From: Callorhinus ursinus
Taxonomy: Eukaryota > Chordata > Mammalia > Carnivora > Otariidae
NCBI RefSeq assembly: GCF_003265705.1
Contig: NW_020313278.1
Location: 672,489 to 736,488 of the forward strand
DNA: 64,000 nucleotides
Direction of reading: 5' to 3'
The stretch's first letter is position 1. Every line of letters starts with the position of its first letter. A program made the position numbers and the translations under genes. Of this stretch, positions 10,837-23,609 are shown in pieces. The notes under the pieces are model-generated. The model saw only the letters and a list, made by a program, of their open reading frames with translations, did no database searches and was not told the origin of the DNA.

Positions 10837-11503
10837 AAAAAATCTTTAGATAAAAAAAGGGTAATATCATGATTCCCCTGCAGACACAAAACAGACACTT
10901 GTTTAAGATTGTATTAAGCTTACTCAATGAGGGGACTGGGCAGATGTTAGAACCAGTTCAAAGGCGAAGTCAACTAAAGCACAATTATGTATGGAGAAAA
11001 GGAATGTTGAAATGAATTGCAAATGGAAGGGGGAAATGATTGGACAAGACAGAATTTGCTTGTCTATCAGTTTCCTACAACTTACAAAGGATTGGAAAAA
11101 ACAGCTCAAAGATAATGAACAGGGCTAGAATCAGATAACTGGAAAGTTTGTATTGTATGCAGATAATGCATAATATTCCATTGAGACACAGTTTTTTCTC
11201 CCCTATAAAACCAATGTTCAGAGGATGGTGCAGGCCTTCAGTGGAGCATAGGGTGGGTGAATGAAGAGAGGGTAAGCTTCAGGAGGGCCAGATATGGACA
11301 TCCAGGTGACCGATGATAATGTGTGGACTTGACGCAGAGACCAATAGGGATCCATGGAAGGGTTTTAAGCAAGGAGGTGACCTGATTTGATTAGCACTGG
11401 AGAAAGATCCTTCTAGAAGCTGGGGGAAGAGCAGACTCCACCTATAGGTGGATCAGAGAAGCCTGATAAAAGATGAGATGACAGGGACATCACCTAGTAA
11501 GGC

Positions 11504-11720
11504 TCGGCAAATTTCTTCTGTAAAGGGGCAGATAGTAAATACTTGAGCCTTTGCGGGCCATATGGTTAAGAATCACAACTATTCACCTGTACCACGACAG
11601 CCGCCAGAGACAATAATGAATGGGCAAGTCTCTGTTCTAATAGAACTTTATTTACATAAATAGGCCAGTGGACCGGATGTCTTCTCCCACCCCAGCCCTC
11701 CACCACTGTTTGTCCACTTC
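11504..11720 (+). mobile_element. hAT-type DNA transposon remnant
   Basis: Same family as 636-815 (TTCTGTAAAGGGGCAGATAG, ATAGAACTTTATTTACATAA). The 3' end GTTTGTCCACTTCTGACC is still visible. Confidence 0.75.
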
Positions 11721-13540
11721 TGACCTAGAGTGGTGGTAGAATGGCTAGAGCTGTCCATGGTTTTGACAGGCCTACTGTATTCCCTCCTCCATCCAGATCT
11801 CTAGAACCCATTGGCAGCTCTACTGGGGGGAGCCTAGGGATACCTCCCATCTGCCTTTGAGCACAAGTTCCTTGAGGGAACCAGACAACCCTTGGAGCAG
11901 ATCCCTGGACTTTCAGCAAAAGCTTTTAGGATCTCAAAACTCCTCTGGGGACCAGGTTGGCCGAACAGCCTCTTACAAGCGGCCAAAAGAGCAAGCCACT
12001 TCGGGAGGGCTGTTCCTATGTGGGAACAGAGCCTGCCTCCCCTCTCCTTGCCCAGAGCTGTAAATAGCTCTCTGCTGGCATTGCAGGCTGAACGCCCTTC
12101 TGGGGACAGGCTGGAAATGAGCACACCAAGGCAAGGAGCACTTGTGCAAATTACTGCCTGCATGCGGGTTTGCAAGCCTGGCATCCTGCCCCAGCCCTGA
12201 GTGCACAGTCCTCCCAGGGGCCGAAAGCAGGGCTCGCAGAAGAGTAGCACACACAAGGACATGGACTTTCAGCCCTGGGGACAGGGTCCAGTAGGGCTTC
12301 AGAGCTAGGTTGTTAGAGTAACCATAAGCTAGAGGGACAAGAGGAAGCCTTCAGAAGACCCTGGACTCTGCCTACCCTAATGACAAGGACCCATAAATAT
12401 TGGCCGCTCATATTTGCCCAGGATTCAGTGGGTGCTAGGGCTGTTCTAAGGGGTTTATGTATATTTGCTCATGTCCCTGGAGGAAAGACTGGTCAGATTG
12501 CAGGGGTGGGAATGAAGGCCCAGAGAGGATGGCAGGCTCGCCCCCGCTCTCAGAGTAATAACAGCATGTCCACCAAGAAACCTAGGCATACAGACTCTGA
12601 GGCCCCGGGCCGAACCCTGAGCCACACGGATGCCGCTGTGCATCATGTGCATCGTTCCCATCCCCCTACCTCCCATCTGACCTCCCTTTACTTATCATTA
12701 AACGGAAATAATAATGTCTCGTCCCTTGACCAGCTGCTGTGGCAAATGAGAAAGCAGAATTAAAAAGTCAGAAATGCTGAATAAGACCAGCAGTAGACAG
12801 AGGAAAGTCCAGAGCAGCCACCACCCACAAATAACTTGGATTATTTGTAGTCATTGATCCCTTTCGGCCGTGTGCCCCCCCTCAAGGGCCTGCTGTTTCG
12901 ATGTTCCTATGGGGTCAAGGGAAAGGTCACGTGTGTTGCCGGCTGGTGGAAGGCCCCGGAGGTGGTGTCTTCTGGACCTGTTTCCTTATCTGTAAAATGG
13001 CAACAAGGATACCACGTCTTGGAACAGCATATTGGTGATTACCGGGTAGGATGGTCAGGGCAAACGTGGTTGAATGCTTTCTACCTGCGAGACACCAGTC
13101 TCTGTTTGGATCTCATTTAATGCTCTCAGTACCCAAATGGGAAGGTCCTCTTTTGTGGATGAAGGCAGAATCAGAGAGTTTTAATTAAGTCCCTTGGCCA
13201 AGGTCAGAGGTAGGAAGGGCCAGAAACTGGACTTGATCTGAGACCTGCGTGGCTCCAAAACCCATCTTCAAATGTGTGACCTCCAAGGGCCAGAGAGTCA
13301 GAATCCTGCTCCTTCCCTTCCCGTGCCTTTATCCACCCAGTCTGTATGTACTTACTCTGTTTTTAAGTGATAATTTATTTTCTGAGTAGGCAGAGTAGCG
13401 CATGGTAAAATACTCAAATAGTACAACTCAGTTTACAAAAAAAAGTAAATTTCCCTCCTTTATTCGCATCTCCTGGGCCTCTTCCTTTCCCTAGAGGCAG
13501 CTCCAGTATTTTAAAAGGGGTCACTGTTTTGCACTTTGTA

Positions 13541-13720
13541 TTTGTTTTGTTTTGTTTTGTTTTTTTAGGGGAGGCGGGGCAGAGGGAGAGAGAGAATCTT
13601 AAGTAGACTCCCCGCTGAGCACAGAGCCCAACTCAGGACTCAATCCCAGGACCCTAAGATCACAACCTGAGCTGAAATCAAGAGTTGGACCCTTAACCAA
13701 CTGAGCCATCCAGGTGCCCC
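13541..13720 (-). mobile_element. SINEC, minus strand
   Basis: (TTTTG)n and T-run lead into GGGGCAGAGGGAGAGAG, ending CTGAGCCATCCAGGTGCCCC. The flanks share CACTTTG on both sides. Confidence 0.9.
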
Positions 13721-13894
13721 TCACACTTTGTTTTTTATCCTTAATATATTGCAGGGGGCTCTTCTTACCCCCTTTCATGGCTGCAGAGCCATCCGTGGTG
13801 TTGGGCACTTATTTATCCCACCAGCCCCTGCTAATGGGTTCCGGATTGATCCCAGTATCTTGCCATCCCAGAGGAGGCAGGAACGGACAGCAAT

Positions 13895-14035
13895 GCACAT
13901 AGTCATTTCACACACGTGCAAATATTTCCGGAGGATAAATTCCTAGAAGTGGAGTTGCTACATCAAAAGCTATGTGTGTAGGGTTTTTTGTTTGTTTGTT
14001 TGTTTGTTTCACATCCTTTCTGGAAACCTCTTTCT
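13895..14035 (-). mobile_element. Old L1 remnant
   Basis: Reverse complement of the '...CCTAGAAGTGGAGTTGCTAC...' stretch typical of L1 ORF2 3' ends. It adjoins the SINE at 14036. Confidence 0.7.
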
Positions 14036-14213
14036 TTTTCTTTTTTTTGACAGAAAGAGACAGTGAGAGAGGGAACACAAGCAGGGGGAGTGGGAGAGGG
14101 AGAAGCAAGCCCCTGCAGAGCAGGGAGCCCGATGTGGGGCTCGATCCCAGGACCTTGGGATCATGACCTGAGCCGAAGGCAGACGCTCACCCGACTAAGC
14201 CACCCAGGCGCCC
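14036..14213 (-). mobile_element. SINEC, minus strand, inside an L1
   Basis: Ends TAAGCCACCCAGGCGCCC. Target duplication CTGGAAACCTCTTTCT (14020-14035) versus CTGGAAACCTTTTTCT (14214-14229). The sequence on both sides is old L1. Confidence 0.95.
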
Positions 14214-14224
14214 CTGGAAACCTT

Positions 14225-15835
14225 TTTCTTATTAAATATAGCATGCATATGGAAACGTACACAAAACAAAAAAGAACAATTCAGTCTTTTTTCACGGAGC
14301 TAGCGGTCCCGTAACTGCAACCAAGTCAGCAAGTAGACCGCCCACTGGGAGCCGAAAACAACAGACTCCTCGTGCCCTTCGTAACCGTGATCCCAGCCCC
14401 ACAGAAGCCCTTCCATTCTCTCCCAGAGCCCGTCCTTGCTCTTGTGTAGGGCTCTTGCACTTGTACTACCTGAGGATGCATCCTTCATGACAGATTAGTT
14501 TTGTCTGTTTTTTTCCATTATGTTCCGTTGTGTCTAGCTTCTGCATGCCCTGACATCTGAGATTTATCCATGCTGCGCCCCATAGCTTTGTCCATTTGTT
14601 TTCGTTGTTGGCCAGTAATCCAGTGTGTGCATGGGCCATCATTTTCTTTACCCCACTGCTGGGGGACATTTGCATTGTTTGCAGTTTGAGGTCCGTCTTC
14701 GTCTGCCCAGGCACCATAACAAAATACCATAGACTAGCGGGGCTTGAATAATAGAAATGCATTTCTCACAGTTCCAGAAGCTAAAGGTCTGAGATCCGGG
14801 TGCCAGCACCTTCAAGTTCCGGCGAAGGCTCTCGTCTGGGTTTGCACATGGTCGCCTTCCCGCTGTGTACCCACATGGCACTCTGGTGTCTCTTCTTCTT
14901 ATGAGTACACTTATCCTACCATGAGAGCTCCACTCTTACCACCTCATCTCAACCTGCCTATCTCCCAAAAGTCCCATCTCCAAATACCATCACACTGAGG
15001 GTTGGGGCTTCGATGTATGAAGGAGGAAACACAATGCAGTCCATAGCAAGGCTGTTACACATAGTGCTGCCATGAGCACAAAGTGGCTGCCCGATTCAGG
15101 CTCCACCTGCCATTGTATGAGACTTCCAGTTGCTCCATATCCCGTCCAGCTCCAGTACCTTGACTTACTATTGTATTTTGTAATTTTAGCCATTCTGGTG
15201 GGTGTGTAGTGGTTTTTAAAATTTCCCTACTTACTGAATTTGATCATCCCTTCTATCTGTTTCTTGGTGGTTTGGATTTGCTCTTTTATGAAGTACCTGT
15301 TCAGATCCCTTGTCCTTGTTTCTTTTAAATTGTCTGTTTTTTTTTTCTAACTGCTTTGTAGGTGTCTTTGTCACGCTTGATAATGATCCCTTTGGCAGTT
15401 GTATGTTTTGCAAATAGCTCCTACCCTGCGGTGTGATTCTCATTTTCCTGGTGACTTTTGGTGATTGGAATTTTTAATTTTTGTATAGCTCACATTATTA
15501 ATCTTTTCTTTTATAGTTAATGCTTTTTGTGTCCTTTTTCAGTAACCCAAGGTCACCTACAGTGCCCCCTCCTAAAAGCTTCCATGCTTTACCTTTTGGA
15601 TCCATGTCTACTACCGTCTGGGGTTGATCTTTATGTACCGTGTTAAGGAGGATCATGAGAAATTTTTCTTTCTGTAGGGATAATCTAAATGATCCAATGT
15701 CACTGCCACTTTGTCATAGGTCTCTTCCTCGGTTCTCTGTTCTGTTGCGTTGGTGTTTGTCTTTGCCCGCACACCATGTCATCTTAACCATGGTAGCCTT
15801 GGAGTATGATAGAACGTGCCAGGTTGCCCTCTAAA
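14225..15835 (-). mobile_element. Old L1 remnant, interrupted
   Basis: L1-like sequence on the minus strand runs from 14225 to about 14690 and resumes at about 15048 (GTGCTGCCATGAGCAC), continuing to about 15835. The middle is another interspersed repeat. Heavily decayed. Confidence 0.75.
14691..15047. mobile_element. Medium-reiteration repeat inside L1
   Basis: The start CATAACAAAATACCATAGAC and later TCACAGTTCCAGAAGCTAAA mark a common ancient mammalian repeat whose family name I cannot assign with certainty. L1 sequence resumes cleanly on either side, so this inserted into the L1. A relative is at about 23085-23240. Confidence 0.6.
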
Positions 15836-15839
15836 GAGA

Positions 15840-16260
15840 CTGCTACTAACAATTTAACAAAAATGTACTGAGGGCCCAGTGTGGTCCCAGACAGTGTAAT
15901 GTTGGGGATATGATTTTAAGTATAAATGCAGCATAAAGAGTTCTGCTGTCTTGTAAGCAGCCAGAGAGGAACCAAACAGCTATGGAAATAGAGATGCCAT
16001 GACAGTGTGGTGGTGCCCACAGAAGGGAGAGGCCTGTGGGTCTTAGAGTATATGAAGAGGGGGATTTGATCTAGAGGGAGAGGGTCAGGGAAGGCTTCCT
16101 GGAAGAGGTGTGTCATGAGTTGTATAGGAATTAAGGAATGAGAAGCAAGGGAAAAGCATCTGGGGTAGTGGGAATAGCATCTGCAAGGGCTCTGAGGCAG
16201 AAGCCTACATGAGACAGATACCAGATCAAAATGGGAGAACACGGAGGGAGGGAAACGTGG
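15840..16260 (+). mobile_element. L2 fragment
   Basis: AAAAATGTACTGAGGGCCCA, AGGGAAGGCTTCCTGGAAGA and GGCTCTGAGGCAGAAGCC are typical landmarks of L2 3' ends. Confidence 0.7.
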
Positions 16261-16352
16261 AAATTAGATCGGTGAGCAGGGCTGGACCTCCAGGCCTTTG
16301 AACCGTGTTCATGGGCTGGTTTTTGTACCATCATTAACAATTATCCTGAGCA

Positions 16353-16533
16353 GGGTACCTGGGTGGCTCAGTCGGTTAAGTGGCTGCCTTTGGCTCAGGT
16401 CATGAGCCCAGGGTTCTGGGATTGAGTCCCACATCAGGCTCCCTGCTCAGCAGGGAATCTGCTTCTCCCTCTCCGTCTCCCCCTGCTTGTTCTCTCTCCG
16501 TCAAATGAATAAATAAAATCTTCAAAAAAGAAA
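16353..16533 (+). mobile_element. SINEC
   Basis: Head GGGTACCTGGGTGGCTCAGT. Target duplication AACAATTATCCTGAGCA (16336-16352) versus AACAATTATCCTAAGCA (16534-16550). Confidence 0.96.
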
Positions 16534-17046
16534 AACAATTATCCTAAGCAAATAACAGGAGTCGCCTTGAATCTTCCAGATTAAGAGCAGTCCTGAGAGC
16601 CCTTTCAGCACACCTAGGGTTGCTTCTTTGCAGGAGAAAATGTGCAGCAACCTCTGGAGTGACACCTCTGTTCGTTTAGCCTCATCCTGCAGCATCTGGC
16701 GCCGAGCACCTGGGTTTTGCCAGCCGCGGAAGGGATAGCTCCTCCTCCACGCAGGTCTGCCTGGCACAGCCTTCTGCCCCCAGCCTGGCAACCATGTCTT
16801 GCCTGCTGGGCCCTCCTGGGACGGGCCTGGAGCCAGACATCATGCCGCGGGCTGGAACTGTTCCTCTCGCTCTTCATCATCATCCCTACTCATCACCCTG
16901 GGGAGGTGCTGGTATCCTCACTCCATGAATGAGAAAACGGAAGCTCAAAGAGCCTAAGTCACTTACCTAAGACCACACAGCTTCCAAGGGACAGACACGA
17001 TAGTTTCCAGCTCTCGACAAATTTAATTTCTAAACTTGAGTGGTAT

Positions 17047-17242
17047 TTTTTTTTAAAGATTTTATTTATTTATTTGACAGAGAGAGGGGGATCACAAGTA
17101 GCCAGAGCAGCAGGCAGAGGGAGAGGGAGAAGCAGGCTCCCTGCTGAGCAGAGAGCCCGATGCGGGGCTCGATCCCAGGATCCTGGGATCATGACCTGAG
17201 CTAAAGGCAGACGCTTAACTGACTGAGCCACCCAGGCGCCCC
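17047..17242 (-). mobile_element. SINEC, minus strand
   Basis: TTTTAAAGATTTTATTTA at one end and GAGCCACCCAGGCGCCCC at the other; the flanks share GGTA plus T-run. Confidence 0.95.
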
Positions 17243-17249
17243 GGTACTG

Positions 17250-18320
17250 TTTTTTTCTTTTCAAAATAAGGAGTGGGTCAGACTGTTGAAGAACTTCTCC
17301 GGCATCCTTAGAGCCCTGTTCTGAGTCATGATTCCAAAATGTCCCCAGATCCATACCCTAAGCTGCACGGAGGAGTATCTAGGCCTAAGACCCCCGATCC
17401 TGCTCTTGGCACTGCCGTTTTAATTCAGTTCTTTCTAAGTGGGGTAATTGAGAAGGTTTTAATCAAGATGTATGTCTGCTGGGTTTTTACAGAATTGGGA
17501 GGTGGGGAAGAGATCTATATACACCAGTGCTCAAAATCTCATTAAAATGGGTCCATCCCTGTTTCGAGATGACAGATCCAGACGCGGCCGACAAGATTGC
17601 TGTTGTTTTCATGAATCCAGGCATCTGTTGTATTCCTTGCGAGTTTTCAAGGCAGGAATTTGTTGGCAAGAGAACAAATCAGCCGGGAGCTCCAGGGAGG
17701 TTTCAGAGCCTGGAGAGATGGTACAGTCTGGGAATAAGGTTTGGCATTCCCCTCTACGGTGGGATAGATCAAGGGGTAAAAATCCAGCAGAATACAGATT
17801 TCTGCGTGTCCCTTACCTCTGCCGGACTGTGCTTCTTGTGTCAGCGCATGCTCAGTGGCCTGAGCATCTAGGCTGTGCTTGGCGGTCTGTGTGCTTGCTG
17901 CGAGCACCGTCTTGGGAACCCCCTCACAACCCCGTGACATGATTTCAGACCCATTTTACAGAGGAAGGGCCATGACCAAACTTGCCCCTGCTCCCCAGAA
18001 ACCAAGCTCAGGAGCTGGAGTTTGAACTGCTCTGTGGGTCCCTTGGAAGGGATGACCTGCCATTGTTCCTTAAGAGGAGGAGATTTCCACCAGGGCAACT
18101 GTGCCCTGCCCCTCCTCCCACGCTAGAGGACATTTGTCAAGGCCTGGAGACACTTTGGGATGTCACAGCCTGCAGGGGGTTGGGGGGAGGCGGCAACATT
18201 GGCACCCAGTGAGCAGAAGCTAGGGCTGTCGCTAACCATCCTGTGGGGCACAGGGCAGCCCCTACCATACAGAAGGACCTGGCCCACAAAATCCATAGTG
18301 CTGAGGTGGAGAGACCCTGC
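17250..18320. other. Repeat-poor block in intron 1
   Basis: Between the SINE at 17047-17242 and the L1 at 18340 I recognise no repeat. Open frames of 60-156 codons on both strands overlap each other and show no family signature. Confidence 0.35.
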
Positions 18321-18339
18321 TTAAAAGCACACCTTTTCC

Positions 18340-18592
18340 GGAGGGGAAGAATGAAGGGGAGTACATCGGAGGGGGAGACAAACCATGAGAGACTATGGAC
18401 TCTGAAAAACAAACTGAGGGTTCTAGAGGGGAGGGGGTAGGGGGATGGGTTAGCCTGGTGATGGGTATTAAAGAGGGCACATTCTGCGTAGAGCACTGGG
18501 TGTTATGCCCAAACAATGAATCATGGAACACTACATCAAAAACTAATGATGTAATGTATGGGGATTAACATAACAATAAAAAAATTTTTTTA
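18340..18592 (+). mobile_element. Carnivore L1 3' end (5' truncated)
   Basis: Contains GAGAGACTATGGACTCTGAA and CATGGAACACTACATCAAAA, the hallmark of carnivore L1 3' UTRs, ending in AATAAAAAAATTTTTTT. The 17-bp target duplication AAAAGCACACCTTTTCC at 18323-18339 and 18593-18609 shows one insertion event of a severely 5'-truncated copy. Confidence 0.95.
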
Positions 18593-20039
18593 AAAAGCAC
18601 ACCTTTTCCATACCCTTTCTAGAGTTTTCAGAGGCCTTTTGCATTGGAGAGCACATCTCTCTCTATGCCGCCTTGTTCCTGGTGATTGGTTCTCAGGGGG
18701 TTTCTGGGGTTTCTCCCACTAGGATGGGAGCTCTGTGTTGGAGTCAGTAGAATGCTTAAGATAACATCGGTAAGGAGGGGGCTGCTGAACCCGGCGTCGA
18801 TTTTGCAACTCACCACTCCAGATCCTGCATTCCAGGCTGCTTCTAATAGTGCAAATTCGCCCCTGGGTTGATTGGGGAAGTGGAGAAAAATCCCCTGCAG
18901 GGGCCTGAGGCCCTGAGCACCTGCCATACCATATTCTTTCCCTTCTTCTGGGAATGAGGAATGTTCATAAACTCAGGCCATGCTGCTCAGCGCGGTGTGC
19001 CAAAGGTCACTGTGTTCGTCCAGGGGAGCTGTCTGCACGTTTATCTCAAGGGAAGGAGCAAGTGTGCAAGCCTCTCCTTGCCCTTCGTGTAGGGGTTCCA
19101 CTGCCCTGTGCAACTGGATAAACACTTTCCCCAGTGTAGTTGGGGAGAGATTCGCTTGGCTAAGAACTTTGAAGGAGCCAAAGGTATGTCGTAGGAGGTA
19201 GTAGATGGTAACCGAATTTTCCTGGACTGGTAATCTTTAACCTGGAGAAGGTTATGAAATGAGGCATGGTCCCCTTCCAGGCGCTGGGGTTGCTGGGAAA
19301 GTCCTGCCAGGGCTTAGCTGGGGGACTTCAGGGACCCCCTCTGCATCCTGTCACTGGCGTGAATGAACAGAGCCAGCTGCAGGGCTCAGGGACATCCACA
19401 CACGAAGCTCACTGCCCTTGCTGTCAGGGCTCGGTATGGGGGTGATGTGGGGGCAGCACACAGCTCTGATTTTCACAGGGAACAAAAGGGCAAATGAAAC
19501 CCTTTGACTAGCCTCTGTTCTGAGCACTTTATAGGTATTATTAACCCCCAAGGTACGTCCTGTTCTCATCAACATCTTACAAACGAGGAAACAGGCACAG
19601 AGGGTCTAAGTAACTTAGCCAAGATTATATGTGGTTGAAATTTTGAAATTCCCATCTTCAGTGATAGAGTTCAAGGACAGTCTGTCCCAGAGAGGCAGCC
19701 TTTTGTTGCTTAGGGCAGGTCCCCCATCATTCATGGAGGAAGGTCCTCTGGCTGCCCCAGACCAGGGTGCCACCTCTCTTTGTTGGGGGCCCTCCTTCTC
19801 ACAGGGGCTTACCACTCTCTTTCGTCTTTCTCCAGCACTCAACTGTGAATCCCACGAGGACACAGGCTTTATATGTCCTTTCCATGTCCCCAGCATCATC
19901 CCAGGAGCTGGCATAAAATGAACACGTGGCCGGTGTTTGTTGAATGAATACACGAACATGTTATTTGGATATTGGATAAACTCTTTCAGAGAAGTTCTTG
20001 ACAGGGTTCCGTGTACATTTTGGTCCCAAATTTGCTTGG

Positions 20040-20215
20040 AGGGATTTCTTTTGTTTTCATCTTGCTCATCTTTTTCCAGTAAGCTTATTGTTTTGAGATC
20101 CTTGTAGATTCACGCGTAGTTGTAAGAAATAATACAGGCAGATTCCGTGTGCTCTGCAGTTTCCCCCAATGGTAACATCTTGCTAATCTGTAGTCCCAAC
20201 CAGAAACTCGGCGTG
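20040..20215 (-). mobile_element. Old L1-type remnant
   Basis: Contains AGATTCACGCGTAGTTGTAA and TTTCCCCCAATGGTAACATC, typical of an ancient L1-related repeat. A relative lies at 49035-49215. Confidence 0.6.
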
Positions 20216-20249
20216 GATGCCATCCATCCATGGGTTCCGTTCCCCAGCT

Positions 20250-20425
20250 CAGCCTTAAAACCTTGAGCTCCTCGGTTAACCTCTCTGCACCTCAACTGGG
20301 TAGATGGGGGTAACCATCGTATCCGCTGTGATGGTCGTGGTGGGGATTAAATGAGGTAATACGTGGAGACACTCAGAAGAGTGCCTGACACAGAGTAATT
20401 GCTCGGTAGAAACCAGCATTATCCT
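20250..20425 (+). mobile_element. MIR fragment
   Basis: CTCTCTGCACCTCAACTGGG, GATTAAATGAGGTAATACGT and AGAGTGCCTGACACAGAGTA follow the MIR order. Confidence 0.75.
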
Positions 20426-21529
20426 CGCCATCATTTTTTTAAATTGAATCTATTTGCTTTATTCACTGGGCTTTGTCCCAGGCACCCATATCAGCACACT
20501 GATGTGGTTTTAGACCCAAGAACTGGGGGTGACTCAGTGGGTATTGAGAAGTGACGTGACTCTGAGCCTCAGTTTCTTCATCTGGAGAATGGGCAAGATG
20601 ATAGAACCTGCTTCACAGAATTTGTTGTGAGATTTTGGTTGTCAGGGCCGACAGCAGACCCTCTAGAAATGGAGTCCTGTTCCTTGCCATCTGGAACCTC
20701 CAATGAGGCATCAGACAAATTGCTTGTCTTCTCCAAGCCTTGCTTTTTCACTCTGTTAAAAGGGAGGGTTGGACAAGATCTGATTATCCAGCTTTTAGAG
20801 TTTTAAATTTGAGTTTCCCAGTCACTGCCACCGCTTTGCTAAAAGAGAGACTTGTGTTTGAGTGGAATGGCCCATTGGAATTGGCCGTGGCAGGTGCCCT
20901 CTGAAGGCTGAGCCGCCCGTGGAGTAACTTAGAAGTCTGGAGCTCCCAGGCAGAGAAGGAGAAAGAAAATGTGGCAGGCCACCACATCCTAACACCCGAG
21001 TTCCAGTTTGGACACAGCCTGCTCTCCCTTCTTCACCCACATGCTGCACTTCCCTGACCACTTCCCCGTCCCCGACGTATTTCACAGGGACACAAGGCCT
21101 GGCAGGCCAGGTTCTGCCCACACCGCTCGGCCAGGGACCCCAGGCATTGAGCCTGAGCGGCTGGTACTGGGGCCACCAGCATCTGTCCTTGTGACCAGAG
21201 CTCTTTGTTCCCAGGCTCCTCAAGCTTTGCCGGGGTACGTCCTTTGGAAATAAGAGTGGCATGTCGGTGCCACGTGGTTGTAGAGGAAAGTTGCTGAGTG
21301 TACAAGACATTGTACACTTGAGCTGGCATTGTGGGGGTGGGGGACTCCTCAGAGATTTCTGCTAAACGACTGAATTGGAAACAGATGGTTGGTTTGCAGT
21401 GGCTGCGATAAGAGGCCGGCGCCTTGCTGGAGTTTTCATTTCCTGCAGGAGCCCAAGGACAGTAGAGGTTGTGCTTCTCTGTCTCTGTAGAATCACCCCA
21501 TAGCACCATGCTTGTGACTGCAGAAAAGC

Positions 21530-21690
21530 GAGGTGGCCAGACAGACATGGGTTCAAATCCCAGCTGCCACTTATTTGCTACAAGGGTGGGGGTGAGTTTT
21601 GCCTAAACTACTCTGAGCCTCAGTTTCCCTATCTGCGAAATGGGAACGAGTCTTGCCCACGATGGAGCGCTGCTAAGTCTTGAATGAATA
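21530..21690 (+). mobile_element. MIR fragment
   Basis: GACATGGGTTCAAATCCCAG, CTGAGCCTCAGTTTCCCTAT and TGCGAAATGGGAACG follow the MIR core. Confidence 0.75.
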
Positions 21691-23084
21691 GCACTCACGG
21701 TGAACACAGGCACCAGCAGCTATCGGTGATAACTGAGTGGAGCAGTTTGCCCGGGACATCAGTTACATGCCATTCCTCAGAGCACAGCAGTGGCCCCAGG
21801 AGAGTGGGCAGTCACACAGGCACAGAGTCTCAGAACCTGGGGCCAGGAGGGACCTCTGAGTTGATCCAGTCTAACCAAGCCCCTTCCTGGATGCTTGAAG
21901 CCCCTCTCCTGCATCCTAGAGGGGATGTCCAGAGTCTGGAGTGGAACCCGTTCCCATGCAAGAAGTTTTCTTAAGTTATTAACCCAAAATCTGCCCATTC
22001 TGGCTATTTCCCTTTTGTTTTGTAACTTACCCAGGATTGCAGCCATGGTACAGACACGGCTGTACTCAAACCTGTATCTCAGGGCCCAGCTCACGCCCAT
22101 AACCCCCAGAGCCCATTACCTCTGTCATTCAGGGTCCTACTGCTCATTCCATTCTGCCCAGGACTCAGCACAGCTCTGGACACACAGAAGGCCTGTGTTA
22201 CCTTGCAGGAGGAGTTCCAGGGAAGAAGGTTGCCCTCTGCCTGTGAGCTCTCCATAATTTTGTGTATTAGCAATCTGTGTTCCTGGAGTCCAGGCCAGCC
22301 CTTCTTGTCTGCAGATGTGGACCGGCTGATGGGACCGTTGCTGGAGAGATGGGAGAGTGTTCCCAGCAGCCAGGTGCCCTGGGAGGCAGATGGCAGGGCA
22401 CCCATGTCTGACAGGCCTGTCTGAGCGAACCCAAGACTGCCCTCTTCTCCAGAGGGCAGCTGCCTAGATGGAATGATCATTTGTTGATCTTAGGTTTCCC
22501 TTGTACAAAGTCATTCTGCTGCTCCCATCTGCAGACACGTCCACGTCCCAAGGACTTAGCAGCATTCAACACATAATTCAACAACAGAAATCACATTTGG
22601 TGACGTGCGGTTGTGGGAGTCAAGGAAGGCCCTCTGAGAGGGGTGATAGCTGAGGAAGGCGCTGGCCATTCAGAGGTGGGGGGCATGCATTCCAGGCAGG
22701 GTCGGGGGCACAGCAGGTGCGTGGTGCAGTTTTGGGAGACTTGGAGCTTAGTCCTTCCAGCTGCCCCTGGGAAGTGGATGACATGAGGGCCACCGTGGAG
22801 GCAAGGAAACCATTAAAGGAGGCTGTTTGTGGCGGAGGTGGCTTGGATTCGGGTGGAGACAGAGAGGTTGTCCTGAATTGTCTGGAGTGACATCGGGCTA
22901 TGAGGGGTGGAGTCGGTGCCTAGGTTCAGACGTGGGCCTGAGTGGTACGTGTACAAGCTTGGGCTCTCCTTCCCTCATGTGTACATGTTAAAATGGGGGA
23001 CATGGCAGTTTGTAGATTGGAGGTGATGAGAACGGGGCCTCTCTCATGTGACTGGTAGAAACATTCGTTGAGATAACAGTCGTT

Positions 23085-23240
23085 TCCCAGGGTTGATACA
23101 GCAAAGTACCACAGACAAGGTGGCTTTAAACAGCAGGAGTTGACTCTCTCACAGTGCTGGAGACCAGAACTCCAAAGTCAAGGTGTCAGCGGGGCCGTGC
23201 CCCCTCCAAAGGCACTAGTCCCACTCTGTGTGCCCAAGTG
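23085..23240. mobile_element. Medium-reiteration repeat
   Basis: CAGCAAAGTACCACAGACAA and CAAGGTGTCAGCGGGGCCGT are a divergent relative of the insert at 14691-15047. Family name not assigned. Confidence 0.5.
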
Positions 23241-23609
23241 TTCCTGCTACCAGAGGGAGGACAGAGCAGCTGAGCTCACAGCTCTCCTCTAGCAGTAGGT
23301 TTGCCCCTCTTGGCCCAGGGCCCCTAAAGCCTGGCCCCATCAGAGCTTGCTGAGAGAGGGGAGCTGGGGGGATCAGGCAGCCCAGTAGGGTTGGCCAGAG
23401 AGGTAGACAAAGTGGGGCACATCCCTGGCTGTATCATCTCTCCTTAGAACCAGCTGATAAAGCAGGTATGCCCCTTGTTTTAAGGAAGCTGACTTTCAGT
23501 GACCTGCCAGAGCTAATGGCAGTGACCAGAAGAGACAATATTTGACGCAGAGCTTGTGTGTTTTCCTTCCTGTGGCAGGCGACCCCCCGAGGGCTCTCCT
23601 TCTACCAGA

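Larger units (their letters stand above)
18610..23080. other. Mostly unique intronic sequence
   Basis: Apart from the L1-type piece at 20040-20215 and MIRs (20250-20425, 21530-21690), with an L2-like stretch about 22600-22920, I see nothing I can name. Overlapping frames on both strands (for example 20822-21310 minus, 162 codons) lack any recognisable domain. Confidence 0.35.
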
